Shown piece after piece: positions 44,442 to 52,758 of a stretch of DNA of 64,000 bases (positions are counted from its first letter, which is position 1; each line of letters starts with the position of its first letter). The translations under genes were made by a program, and so were the position numbers. Under the pieces are notes generated by a model. That model saw nothing but the letters and a program-made list of their open reading frames with translations. It did not search any database and was not told the DNA's origin. The stretch is from an uncultured Flavobacterium sp. (GTDB lineage: Bacteria > Bacteroidota > Bacteroidia > Flavobacteriales > Flavobacteriaceae), in assembly GCF_963422545.1 (NCBI RefSeq), contig NZ_OY730241.1, positions 71,558-135,557 of the forward strand, in the 5' to 3' direction.

Positions 44442-45334
44442 TATTTTAAAAGTTTTATTTCGCCATACATTCCAATTTTAAGATAACCGTCATTTTTAAC
44501 TCTAACCTTTATGGCGTAAACCAAATTGGCACGTTCGTCTTTTGTCTGAATTGTTTTTGGCGTAAACTCTGCTTTATCGCTAATCCATTCTACAGCACCT
44601 TCATATTCTTTATAGGTTTTGTTTGTGGCATCTACAAAAACTTTTACTTTATCATTCAATTTAACCGTTGGCAATTGATCTCCGGTAATATAAACTCTCA
44701 AAATTATAGTCGATAAATCGGCTATTTTATACAATGGTTTGCCCATTGTCGCCATTTCGCCGACTTCAGCATATTTAGTTAATACAGTTCCATTGGTTTT
44801 ATTGGTAATTTTCGATTTAGCTAATTGATCTTTTATCTGACTAACCTGTACTTTTAAGGTTTGTGTTTCGTCATCAATTCCCCTTGTATTAATATCCAAT
44901 TGTTTTTGCAAAGCATTGATTTGTTTTTGTATAACGGCAACTTTAGTGGTAGCATCATCAAGTTGCTTTCTGGTTGCAGCATCGGCTTTTACCAGATTTT
45001 GCATGCGTTGCTGATCAATTTTCGCCTGACGCAATTCTTCTCTGTAAACATCTAATTGTGAATTTATATCCGGTTTTTTGCTTTGCGTTGCTTTAATTTG
45101 TGCCAATAATTGATCTCGCTTAAGCGAAAGTTGGATCGTATCGATATAACCTACCATTTGACCTTCTTTTAAGGCGTTTCCTTCCTCAACATTCAATTCT
45201 TTGATAATTCCGCCCGCTTCTGCCGGAATAATGGTTTCTACGGCTTCAAAAGTTCCTGTGGCATCAAATTCATTCTTATTATCAGAACATGATATTGCAA
45301 ATGCTGCTATTGTTATGAATAGTATTCTTTTCAT
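44441..45334 (-). CDS. HlyD-type periplasmic adaptor (membrane fusion protein)
   Basis: A 297-residue adaptor with a lipoprotein-like N-terminus (ITIAAFAISCSD, Cys16), a biotinyl-lipoyl-like half (about 25-55, IIPAEAGGIIKELNVEEGNALKEGQ), a long alpha-helical hairpin (about 70-165) rich in Gln/Lys, the second lipoyl half (KITNKTNGTVLTKYAEVGEMATMGKPL) and beta-barrel domain. It links the inner-membrane ABC pump to the outer-membrane TolC-type channel encoded 8 bp upstream. The gene order is tolC, hlyD, ATPase, ATPase, permease, permease. Confidence 0.9.
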   Translation of the reverse strand: MKRILFITIAAFAISCSDNKNEFDATGTFEAVETIIPAEAGGIIKELNVEEGNALKEGQMVGYIDTIQLSLKRDQLLAQIKATQSKKPDINSQLDVYREELRQAKIDQQRMQNLVKADAATRKQLDDATTKVAVIQKQINALQKQLDINTRGIDDETQTLKVQVSQIKDQLAKSKITNKTNGTVLTKYAEVGEMATMGKPLYKIADLSTIILRVYITGDQLPTVKLNDKVKVFVDATNKTYKEYEGAVEWISDKAEFTPKTIQTKDERANLVYAIKVRVKNDGYLKIGMYGEIKLLK

Positions 45335-45342
45335 CTCTATAA

Positions 45343-46614
45343 TTAATTACCGGTTATTAATTTTTGTCTGTATTGCGCCAGAAGCAAATCTGTTTCATGG
45401 ATTATTTTGTTCTGTGTAGCCGCATTTTCCTCGTTTACTTTGCGCAAATAGTCACTGGAATCAATTACACCATTTTCTAATTGTGCCAAGGCTGCTTTTT
45501 TTACACTATTTCTAAGCATTATAATCTCATTATCAGAAACAAGATATTCTTGCAGTTTCGTAATTTCGGCATTTTGCTGTTTAACAGATTGATTGGTATT
45601 AAAAAGAAAAACTTCCTTATCTACTTCAAGTTGCTGTTTACTGATATCGATAATCTGCTTTTGTTTTTTATCCGTATAAAGTCCCGTTAAAGACCAATTA
45701 AGCCTGACACCGCCAATATAATAGCCTTTCCAGCCTTCTTCGAACATATTCAATCCGGGATTTCCGATACCGCCTTGCACGAAAAAATTGAACTTGGGTA
45801 AATTCTGAATTTCAATTGTTTTTTTACCAAGTTCCAGACTTTCGTTTCGATAAGTAAAAAGCTCCAGTTCAGGACGTTTTATCTCTGTTGAATTTACAAC
45901 ATTTGCAGGAATTTCAAGTTGAGTATCCGACGCCAATTCTGAGTTAATAAAAAGCCCTAACATGTCTAAATATGATTTTCTGTAATTGCGAATCCCAATT
46001 GCCATTTGGTCAGCTTTGAGATATTCTGCTTTAAGCAAATCCAGACTACTTCTATAAGCTGTACCATTTGCAAGTTGCGCTTCGACAGTTTTCATTCCGA
46101 TACTAATATCATTTTTAAGTAAATCATTCTGACGAAGCTGTTCTTCAAAAACAAGAATTCCAAAATAAAGCTCCGTAATTCGTTGTTTTACGGCATACAA
46201 ATCGACTTTGAGTTGTTGTTCAGAAACTTTAGTTTGTTTTTCGACAATTTCCTTCTGTTGTTTCAACGCACCTCCATCATAAATAAGCTGATTTACTTCC
46301 GCGTAAGCGCGATATTGATCATTTTTCAAAATAGGTACTTCGAATCCTGGCATTCTAATGGGCAATTTTGTAACATCTGACTGATAGGTTGCCTGACCAA
46401 AAATATCAAACTTGGGATAATATCCTTTGGCAATATTATCAATCGTGTATTCGCTGCTTTTGGCAATCAAATCTCTTTTTTTCGATAACGGATAATTTTC
46501 TTCTGCCAATGCATAACAATCTTCAAGCTTTAAAAACTTACGTTCTTGTTGTGCATAAAACTGAAATACAGGAAAAATAACCAGTAGAACAACTAACAAC
46601 CTTTTCATATTCAA
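45343..46614 (-). CDS. TolC family outer-membrane efflux channel
   Basis: A 423-residue outer-membrane protein with a signal peptide (about 1-21, ending FYAQQ). Two OEP repeats of long helices are visible, with KLEDCYALAEENYPLSKKRD at the start and RKSYLDMLGLFINSEL in the middle. It should form the trimeric duct of the tripartite pump encoded downstream. It is the first structural gene after the TetR repressor, with an 18-bp palindromic operator in the gap (46638-46655). Confidence 0.9.
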   Translation of the reverse strand: MNMKRLLVVLLVIFPVFQFYAQQERKFLKLEDCYALAEENYPLSKKRDLIAKSSEYTIDNIAKGYYPKFDIFGQATYQSDVTKLPIRMPGFEVPILKNDQYRAYAEVNQLIYDGGALKQQKEIVEKQTKVSEQQLKVDLYAVKQRITELYFGILVFEEQLRQNDLLKNDISIGMKTVEAQLANGTAYRSSLDLLKAEYLKADQMAIGIRNYRKSYLDMLGLFINSELASDTQLEIPANVVNSTEIKRPELELFTYRNESLELGKKTIEIQNLPKFNFFVQGGIGNPGLNMFEEGWKGYYIGGVRLNWSLTGLYTDKKQKQIIDISKQQLEVDKEVFLFNTNQSVKQQNAEITKLQEYLVSDNEIIMLRNSVKKAALAQLENGVIDSSDYLRKVNEENAATQNKIIHETDLLLAQYRQKLITGN

Positions 46615-46637
46615 TTTTTTAACATTTAATATTTCGT

Positions 46638-46655
46638 TTTAATCATTTGATTAAA
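46638..46655. promoter_or_regulatory. Operator between tetR and tolC
   Basis: TTTAATCATTTGATTAAA is a perfect 8+2+8 dyad located 24 bp before the TolC start codon on the minus strand. It recurs almost unchanged at 47331-47348, upstream of the TetR gene, so both are probably sites for that TetR protein. Confidence 0.8.
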
Positions 46656-46673
46656 TTAAGTCCAAAAAAATAG

Positions 46674-47276
46674 CTACGAATTTATCATAGCATTAAACCA
46701 TTGTACAATCAGCACCTTTCTTTCTTCGGTAAAATCGCTTAATTGATTTGCTGACATAACGCCTGCAGATTCTAAAACGGGTTTTGCTATAAACGGAAAA
46801 ATACACATTGACAAGATGTTTATTATAAAATGTAACGGATGAATATCGGGTCTTTTTTCCTGAAGCTGCTTTACAAAATAAGATTCGGTCAACAATTTTC
46901 CGGCTTGCATTTTATTGCCAAAATGTTCCGGATTGTTTCGTATTTCGCTCAAAACAAACAAAGGCAAACCCGGATTTTGACTTAACATTGTAATATAAGC
47001 ATCAGCAATTAAAGCTACTTTTTCATCTAAAGATGTATTTTGATTATTAACAACCGGTGCAATTACTCCAAATAACTTTGCTACTTTCTCAGCCATTACC
47101 AGCTCAAAAAGTTTTTCTTTACTTCTAAAGTAATAGTTTAACAAGGCAAGGTTAATTCCTGCTTCTTCAGCAATATCACGAGTACGCGTAGCTGAATATC
47201 CTTTTTGCGTAAATACGGTTCGGGCTGCCTCTTTTATTCTTTCCTCGGTGCTTGCGTCTTTGCTTTTTGGTGCCAT
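46674..47276 (-). CDS. TetR/AcrR family repressor of the efflux operon
   Basis: A 200-residue regulator. The helix-turn-helix is at about 12-58 (ERIKEAARTVFTQKGYSATRTRDIAEEAGINLALLNYYFRSKEKLF). The C-terminal domain is like that of the CecR/YbiH group, which also controls YbhGFSR-type exporters. Matching palindromes lie on both sides of the gene, so it probably represses itself and the six pump genes. The inducing compound is not known but is likely exported by the pump. Confidence 0.9.
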   Translation of the reverse strand: MAPKSKDASTEERIKEAARTVFTQKGYSATRTRDIAEEAGINLALLNYYFRSKEKLFELVMAEKVAKLFGVIAPVVNNQNTSLDEKVALIADAYITMLSQNPGLPLFVLSEIRNNPEHFGNKMQAGKLLTESYFVKQLQEKRPDIHPLHFIINILSMCIFPFIAKPVLESAGVMSANQLSDFTEERKVLIVQWFNAMINS

Positions 47277-47330
47277 AATTATTTTAATCTAATGCAAAGG
47301 TATAAATTAATTTTAAAATTAAACAAAAGA

Positions 47331-47348
47331 TTTAATCATTTGATTAAT
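47331..47348. promoter_or_regulatory. Operator upstream of the efflux tetR gene
   Basis: TTTAATCATTTGATTAAT shares 17 of 18 bases with the site at 46638-46655. It is 55 bp before the start codon of the minus-strand tetR gene, where it would allow autorepression. Confidence 0.78.
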
Positions 47349-47438
47349 TTTTATAATAAATGAAAGAAAAATCAAACTTCCAGATCGAAAAATAAATTGA
47401 TTAGATGCTTAGAAATAATGCAAATCAAGATTTGAAAT

Positions 47439-47811
47439 GTGCCATTAGGTACAAAATATCGGTAAAGATTATGGATTCAAAATTGGCAGGCGCGCCGTCA
47501 ATGTCATTAAGTTAAGGGGAAATCTGCAAAATTGCTTAACCGTTTAATCAAGAAAGTAATTAGAAAAATCCGTTTTTATCAGCGTTTTCGCTTTAGCGAA
47601 TCAGTAAAATCAGCGTCTAATTTTGACGCGGATAAAAACAGATTTACTTCGTAAAAACGCAGATAAAAACGGATTTTATTTTCTAAAAGCTTAACTTAAT
47701 GGCATTGGGCGCGCCGTAGGCACGCAACAAAACGCTAATCATTGCGTACCTACGGCACGCTAAATTTATTCCAATTCTTATTTTCTACCGATATTTTGTG
47801 CCTAACGGCAC
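47439..47811. repeat. Palindromic repeat element, copy 2, interrupted
   Basis: The outer inverted repeats (47439-47464 and 47786-47811) match those of the intact copy at 37695-37845, with two mismatches between the arms. The inner inverted repeat (47709-47725 and 47744-47760) is preserved to the right of an insertion. After removing the insertion and one copy of its duplicated flank, the element is about 154 bp, close to the 151 bp of copy 1. Confidence 0.85.
47499..47707. mobile_element. MITE-like insertion with 18-bp terminal inverted repeats
   Basis: The ends, CAATGTCATTAAGTTAAG (47499-47516) and its complement at 47690-47707, differ at one position. The 10-bp sequence GGCGCGCCGT stands directly on both sides (47489-47498 and 47708-47717) and is a target duplication. 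The body is non-coding and contains a 24-bp near-perfect inverted repeat (47565-47588 and 47654-47677). It looks like a non-autonomous transposon that jumped into the older palindromic element. Confidence 0.8.
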
Positions 47812-48055
47812 GAATTGCAAACTTTCGACCTTGATTGCTATATAATTATCTACTTAATATTTGTTTTTAGGCATCATTTAAAATGAATTTTCTTAAACAT
47901 TATCAATAATACATAAACACATACCATAATTAAGTCATTAAAAAATAATTAAATCATTTATTTTTTAACATTATACACATCATATTAATATTTTTATTAT
48001 CATTGTAGCACAGTATAGTATAGTACTGCATCTTAACTATCTAAAATAAATTATT

Positions 48056-50734
48056 ATGCAAGAAAAAATTACAAAAGAAAAATTTTCGGTTAAAAGGTTT
48101 CTTACCGTCATAGTATTATTATTTGCCTTATGTAGTTCAGCTCAAACTTATGAATTCGAAAATGGCACACGCACCAATAACGCCAACATACAAAACTGTG
48201 ATGCCTGTTCCGGCAAAATAGTTGGGAATTTGGGTGGCGATAGCAACGTTTCGGTAAACGTTTCTGTAGCAATGACAGGCTGGTACAATTTGCAATTATT
48301 TTATTGCACCGGCGATCCGCGAACAATTCGGTTAACAGCAGGTTCGGCAACAGCCATAGCGATTCCGTGTGATCCTAGTGGCGGATGGAGTACTGCTGCT
48401 TCCAAGAACATAAGTGTCTATTTAAACAGCGGAACCACTACCCTGCTTTGGGACAACACAAGTTCCTGGGCTCCTAATCTCGATAAATTTGTTCTGACTC
48501 CAATGGCCGCGTCAAGTATTCAAACCGTAAATTTTGGAACAAATAATAGTGTGGTTTACAATTTAACCAACAAGACTTATAACGTAAAATTTAATGGCGC
48601 AACGGTTGTCACCAATGCATCGGCTTATGCTTTTAGCGATCAGCAATATGTGAGTAGTAATTTTGCAACAGCAGTTTATACTACGGAACAATTTACTGAT
48701 AATATTGGCAGCGGCACCAAACATATTTTCACTTTAAGTGGAAATTACACTTTGGGAATGCAGCAGGTTTTCTACACTTATACCAACAAAAATTATCTTG
48801 CTGTTCAGGTTGTCCTTACGGGAAATGGTTCTAATTGCTATAAAATGTCGCCTTTGACAAGTTATCAGGTTACGCCAAATTTTGGCAGTGGAGACACCAG
48901 AGCCGTATTTGTGCCTTATGATAATGATGCCTGGGTTCGCTATAATGCATATCCGCTTAACGCTGCTGATTTTACGGCGTCTGAGGTTACTAATATTTAC
49001 AATAATACCAACCGTAAAGGCTTGGTTATTGGCTCTCTTGAACATACTAAATGGAAAACCGGTATTACAGTAAATGGCGGCGGTACTTCATCTGCCTATG
49101 TATCGGTTATTGCGGGATGGACAAAGAAAGAGGTAACAAGAGATACTCGTGGTCATGGTTGGGTAAACGTTGGCCAAACGAGTTGTCCTTCGCCTAAAGT
49201 AATCATTAGTGCTAATGACGATTGGAGAGCTGGTTTTGAAGAATTTGCTCAGGCAAATGCTGCACTGCAACCTAAATATATTTTTGACTGGACTGCGCCA
49301 AAACCTATGGGCTGGAATAGCTGGGGCGCGATGCAGACTTCTATCAACTTTACTAAAGTTAATGCGGTTGTAGACTTTTTTCATGATGATTGTCCGGCAT
49401 TTAAAACCGAAGACAACACTTTATTCATTGACCTTGATTCGTATTGGGACAATATGAGTGATGCACAACTGGCACAATTTGTTACTTATGCTAAAAGCAA
49501 AGGATTTAAAGCAGGGATTTATTGGGCTCCGTTTGTAGATTGGGGCAAATACAATCGTCAGGTCGAAGGCAGTTCGTACAACTATAATCAATGTTGGACT
49601 ACCGTTAATGGTGCTCCTTTTGAACTTGACGGCGCTTATGCCATGGATCCTACAAGTCCGGGAACTAAAGCGAGAATACATTTTTTTATTAACCGTTTTA
49701 AAGCCGCAGGATTTGAGATGGTAAAAGTTGACTTTTTAACGCACGCCAGTATAGAAGCTGATAGTTTTGTTAATTATCAGCTGCATACCGGTATGGAGGC
49801 TTATCAGGAAGGAATGAAGTATTTAGTCGACGAGATTAATGGCACAATGCTGGTAGAAGCCGCAATATCTCCAAATATTGCAACGGGTCCTTATGTGCAT
49901 GTTCGCCGTATTGCCTGCGATGCTTACAGCAGCATTGGCGATAGCGATTATACACTTAACAGTACTACTTATGGATGGTGGCAAAATCAGATCTATGATT
50001 ATCTGGATGCTGATCACGTTGTATTGGGCAGTGTTACTGCGGGAGAAAATCGTGCGAGACTTTTAAGCAGTGTCGTAACGGGAACAATTACAACTGGTGA
50101 CGATTTTTCTGTTGCAGGAGTTTGGAAATCGAAAGCGCAGAGTCTTCTGCAAAATAATGAGGTCATGAATGTTGCCCGTGCCGATATGCATTTTCTTCCT
50201 GCCGATGGTAATACGGGTTACAATGCTGCCAACATTTTCTCGGCTACGCACAACGACGTTACTTATGTTGCCGTATTTAATTACAGTGATGCGGCAGTGA
50301 CTAATAATGTTAGTTTAAGTCGTCTTGGTTTAGGATCTGGAAATTATACGGTTAAAGAATTATATTCCGGTACGACAAGTACAACACAAGGAACGCTAAG
50401 TGTACAATTGCCAAAAGCAGATGCGGCATTGTATGCCATTTCACTTGGATCGACATTAAGTGCACCTGTTTTTTTCAAAGCTGCTGCAGCCAACTACATT
50501 TTCCCGAATCCTGTATCGAATACTTTTAGAATAAAATTTGATCATTCAATTAATGGTCCGGTTGCACTTTCTATGTATGATACGGCAGGCAAAGAGGTAT
50601 GGAAAACAACTATTATTGCCGAAGACATGATTACTTCAGAGATACCAGTAAATGGTCTTCCTAAAGGTATTTATATGATAAAAGCTACGACAGGAGAAAA
50701 TTCGGTACAAAACTTTAAATTCGTTAAAAGATAA
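48056..50734 (+). CDS. Secreted clan GH-D glycosidase (alpha-galactosidase-like) with T9SS tail
   Basis: An 892-residue exported enzyme. It has a signal peptide (about 1-30, ending CSSAQ), a CBM35/CBM6-like sugar-binding domain (about 31-155), a beta domain, a GH27/GH36-like TIM barrel (about 410-700), a beta C-domain, and a type A T9SS sorting domain (about 820-892, NYIFPNPVSNTF...GIYMIKAT). The start of the barrel, PKPMGWNSWGAM, is diagnostic of clan GH-D. The probable nucleophile is the Asp in MVKVDFLTH. Alpha-galactosidase, beta-L-arabinopyranosidase or N-acetylgalactosaminidase action are all possible. Xylose isomerase lies next to it on the other strand. Confidence 0.85.
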   Translation: MQEKITKEKFSVKRFLTVIVLLFALCSSAQTYEFENGTRTNNANIQNCDACSGKIVGNLGGDSNVSVNVSVAMTGWYNLQLFYCTGDPRTIRLTAGSATAIAIPCDPSGGWSTAASKNISVYLNSGTTTLLWDNTSSWAPNLDKFVLTPMAASSIQTVNFGTNNSVVYNLTNKTYNVKFNGATVVTNASAYAFSDQQYVSSNFATAVYTTEQFTDNIGSGTKHIFTLSGNYTLGMQQVFYTYTNKNYLAVQVVLTGNGSNCYKMSPLTSYQVTPNFGSGDTRAVFVPYDNDAWVRYNAYPLNAADFTASEVTNIYNNTNRKGLVIGSLEHTKWKTGITVNGGGTSSAYVSVIAGWTKKEVTRDTRGHGWVNVGQTSCPSPKVIISANDDWRAGFEEFAQANAALQPKYIFDWTAPKPMGWNSWGAMQTSINFTKVNAVVDFFHDDCPAFKTEDNTLFIDLDSYWDNMSDAQLAQFVTYAKSKGFKAGIYWAPFVDWGKYNRQVEGSSYNYNQCWTTVNGAPFELDGAYAMDPTSPGTKARIHFFINRFKAAGFEMVKVDFLTHASIEADSFVNYQLHTGMEAYQEGMKYLVDEINGTMLVEAAISPNIATGPYVHVRRIACDAYSSIGDSDYTLNSTTYGWWQNQIYDYLDADHVVLGSVTAGENRARLLSSVVTGTITTGDDFSVAGVWKSKAQSLLQNNEVMNVARADMHFLPADGNTGYNAANIFSATHNDVTYVAVFNYSDAAVTNNVSLSRLGLGSGNYTVKELYSGTTSTTQGTLSVQLPKADAALYAISLGSTLSAPVFFKAAAANYIFPNPVSNTFRIKFDHSINGPVALSMYDTAGKEVWKTTIIAEDMITSEIPVNGLPKGIYMIKATTGENSVQNFKFVKR

Positions 50735-50850
50735 ATTTTGAAATAATCTGATTTATAAATTAAAACCCCATTGAAATATCATCTGGGCATAAATATTATG
50801 AATCCATTTTAAACACTAATTTCACTAATTTTCACAAATACTCAAGGTTT

Positions 50851-50884
50851 AATTAGTTTGTGAAATTAATTTCACAAACTAATT
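50851..50884. terminator. Perfect 34-bp palindrome between convergent genes
   Basis: AATTAGTTTGTGAAATT (50851-50867) is followed directly by its exact complement (50868-50884). It lies between the glycosidase and xylA stops, amid further TTCACAAA/TTTGTGAA fragments. It may act as a terminator, though no T-run follows directly. Confidence 0.55.
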
Positions 50885-51001
50885 AGTGGCAATTCGTGAA
50901 ATTCGTGTTTAATTTTTTTATGTCCAGATATTTCAATGCTTTTTTTAACTCTTTTGAAATTAATTATATTGTAGTTGTTCAGAGAAACAGAGGAATCGTA
51001 A

Positions 51002-52327
51002 TTAGATATATCGATTAATAATATTCTCAAAAAGTTCTTGTTTTCCGCTTTGTAATTCGAGTTCGCCGTTTTCTCTCGCAATAGCGTACAAATCTTTAAA
51101 GTTTAGTTTTCCTTGTTCAAATTCTTTTCCTTTTCCGGTGTCAAAAGAACTGTAGCGCTCTTTTCTCAGGTTTTCATACGGTGAAGACGTCATAATTTTA
51201 TCTGCTGTCAATAAAGCTCTTGCAAAAACATCTGCACCTCCAATATGTGCCAGAAAAATATCCTCCATATCTGTGGAGTTTCTTCTAATTTTCGAATCAA
51301 AGTTTACTCCGCCTCCATCAACTCCTCCGGCTTTAAGAAAAACCAGCATTGCCTCTGTAACTTCCTGAATATTGTTTGGAAACTGAGAAGTATCCCAACC
51401 ATTCTGGTTATCTCCTCTATTGGCATCAATACTTCCTAACATTCCTGACATTGCTGCTACTTCAAGCTCATGCTGAAAAGTGTGTTGAGCCAATGTCGCA
51501 TGGTTTACTTCGATATTTAATTTAAAATCTTTCTCTAAACCATATTTATGTAAAAAACCAATAGTCGTTGCACAATCAAAATCGTATTGATGTTTAGAAG
51601 GTTCCATAGGTTTTGGCTCGATTAAAAAAGTCCCTTTAAAACCGTGACTTCTCGCATAATCCCGTGCCTGTGCTAAAAATGTTCCCATATGATCCAGTTC
51701 TCGTTTCATATCTGTATTCAGTAAAGTCAGATATCCTTCGCGAGCTCCCCAAAAAACATAATTTTCGCCATTAAGTGCAATAGTTGCATCTAATGCCAGT
51801 TTTACCTGAGCAGCAGCTCTGGCAACTACCTTAAAATCCGGATTTGTAGCTGCGCCATTCATATAACGCGGATTAGAGAAACAATTTGCGGCACCCCAAA
51901 GTGCTTTTATACCTGACGCTTGTTGTTTTTCTTTTATATAGTCAGTCATAGTGGCTAATCGCAACTCCGATTGAGCAAAAGTCTGCCCTTCCTGAACCAG
52001 ATCATAATCGTGAAAACAATAATAATCAAAACCCATTTTGCTTATAAACTCAAAAGCAGCATCTGCTCGGTTTTTTGCGGCCTGAATTGGTTCTCTCAAT
52101 TCGTTCCAGGAAAGAGTTTTAGTTGCTTGTCCAAAAGTATCCGCACCATTACCACCGAAACTGTACCAATATGATATAGCAAATTTAAAATGTTCACGCA
52201 TCGTTTTACCTGCAACGATTTGTTCCGGATTATAATATCTAAAGGCCAATGGGTTATCAGAATCTTTTCCTTCAAAATTGATTTTATCGATTCCTTTATA
52301 ATACTCGTTGTCTCCTAAAATTACCAT
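51002..52327 (-). CDS. xylA: Xylose isomerase
   Basis: This 441-residue enzyme interconverts D-xylose and D-xylulose in the cytoplasm, with two divalent metals. It has the length of class II isomerases. Motifs include YCFHDYD (His106, Asp109), FWGAREGY (an Ala in place of the usual second Gly), LIEPKPMEPSKHQYD with metal-binding Glu and Lys, EVNHATLAQHTFQHEL, and the Asp cluster GSIDANRGDNQNGWDTSQFP. No xylulokinase gene is adjacent in this window. It is convergent with the secreted glycosidase, which hints at shared use of plant hemicellulose. Confidence 0.97.
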   Translation of the reverse strand: MVILGDNEYYKGIDKINFEGKDSDNPLAFRYYNPEQIVAGKTMREHFKFAISYWYSFGGNGADTFGQATKTLSWNELREPIQAAKNRADAAFEFISKMGFDYYCFHDYDLVQEGQTFAQSELRLATMTDYIKEKQQASGIKALWGAANCFSNPRYMNGAATNPDFKVVARAAAQVKLALDATIALNGENYVFWGAREGYLTLLNTDMKRELDHMGTFLAQARDYARSHGFKGTFLIEPKPMEPSKHQYDFDCATTIGFLHKYGLEKDFKLNIEVNHATLAQHTFQHELEVAAMSGMLGSIDANRGDNQNGWDTSQFPNNIQEVTEAMLVFLKAGGVDGGGVNFDSKIRRNSTDMEDIFLAHIGGADVFARALLTADKIMTSSPYENLRKERYSSFDTGKGKEFEQGKLNFKDLYAIARENGELELQSGKQELFENIINRYI

Positions 52328-52758
52328 TTTTTTTTTACTTTAACATTAACCTAATTTCCTTCTTAACCCTTGCTATATGTGGGACCAAAGATATCGTTTA
52401 AATGACTATATGAAAATAAATATATGTTTCAAAATTTTATTCTAAAGCCAATTTTGTTACAAAATTCATCACAGTCTAATAATCAAACCAACGGAATATT
52501 TCCCCAAAATAACAATCTAATAATTCTGATATCTTATATAACTTTCTTCTAAATTGATGTCTAAATATACATCAAAATTTTGATTCCATTTGCCTCTCCA
52601 TAAAGATTTAATACGTTTTTACTTTGTAAAAAAAATCCCTTTTTAACTCTTTTTCCCTTTCAAATCACCTCTGTAAAACCCTAATTAATTGATTTTTAAA
52701 TAACAAATTAATATACAAAACAAATAAATGTAGTATTTTTATAACAAAGTAAATAAGT
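52328..52758. other. Divergent promoter region between xylA and mprF
   Basis: These 431 AT-rich base pairs separate two divergent genes and must hold both promoters. I saw no small gene, hairpin or operator with clear symmetry. Confidence 0.5.

Noticed and set aside
48108..50251. Several antisense frames in the glycosidase gene
   Set aside because: They overlap a well-supported secreted enzyme and show no family motif.
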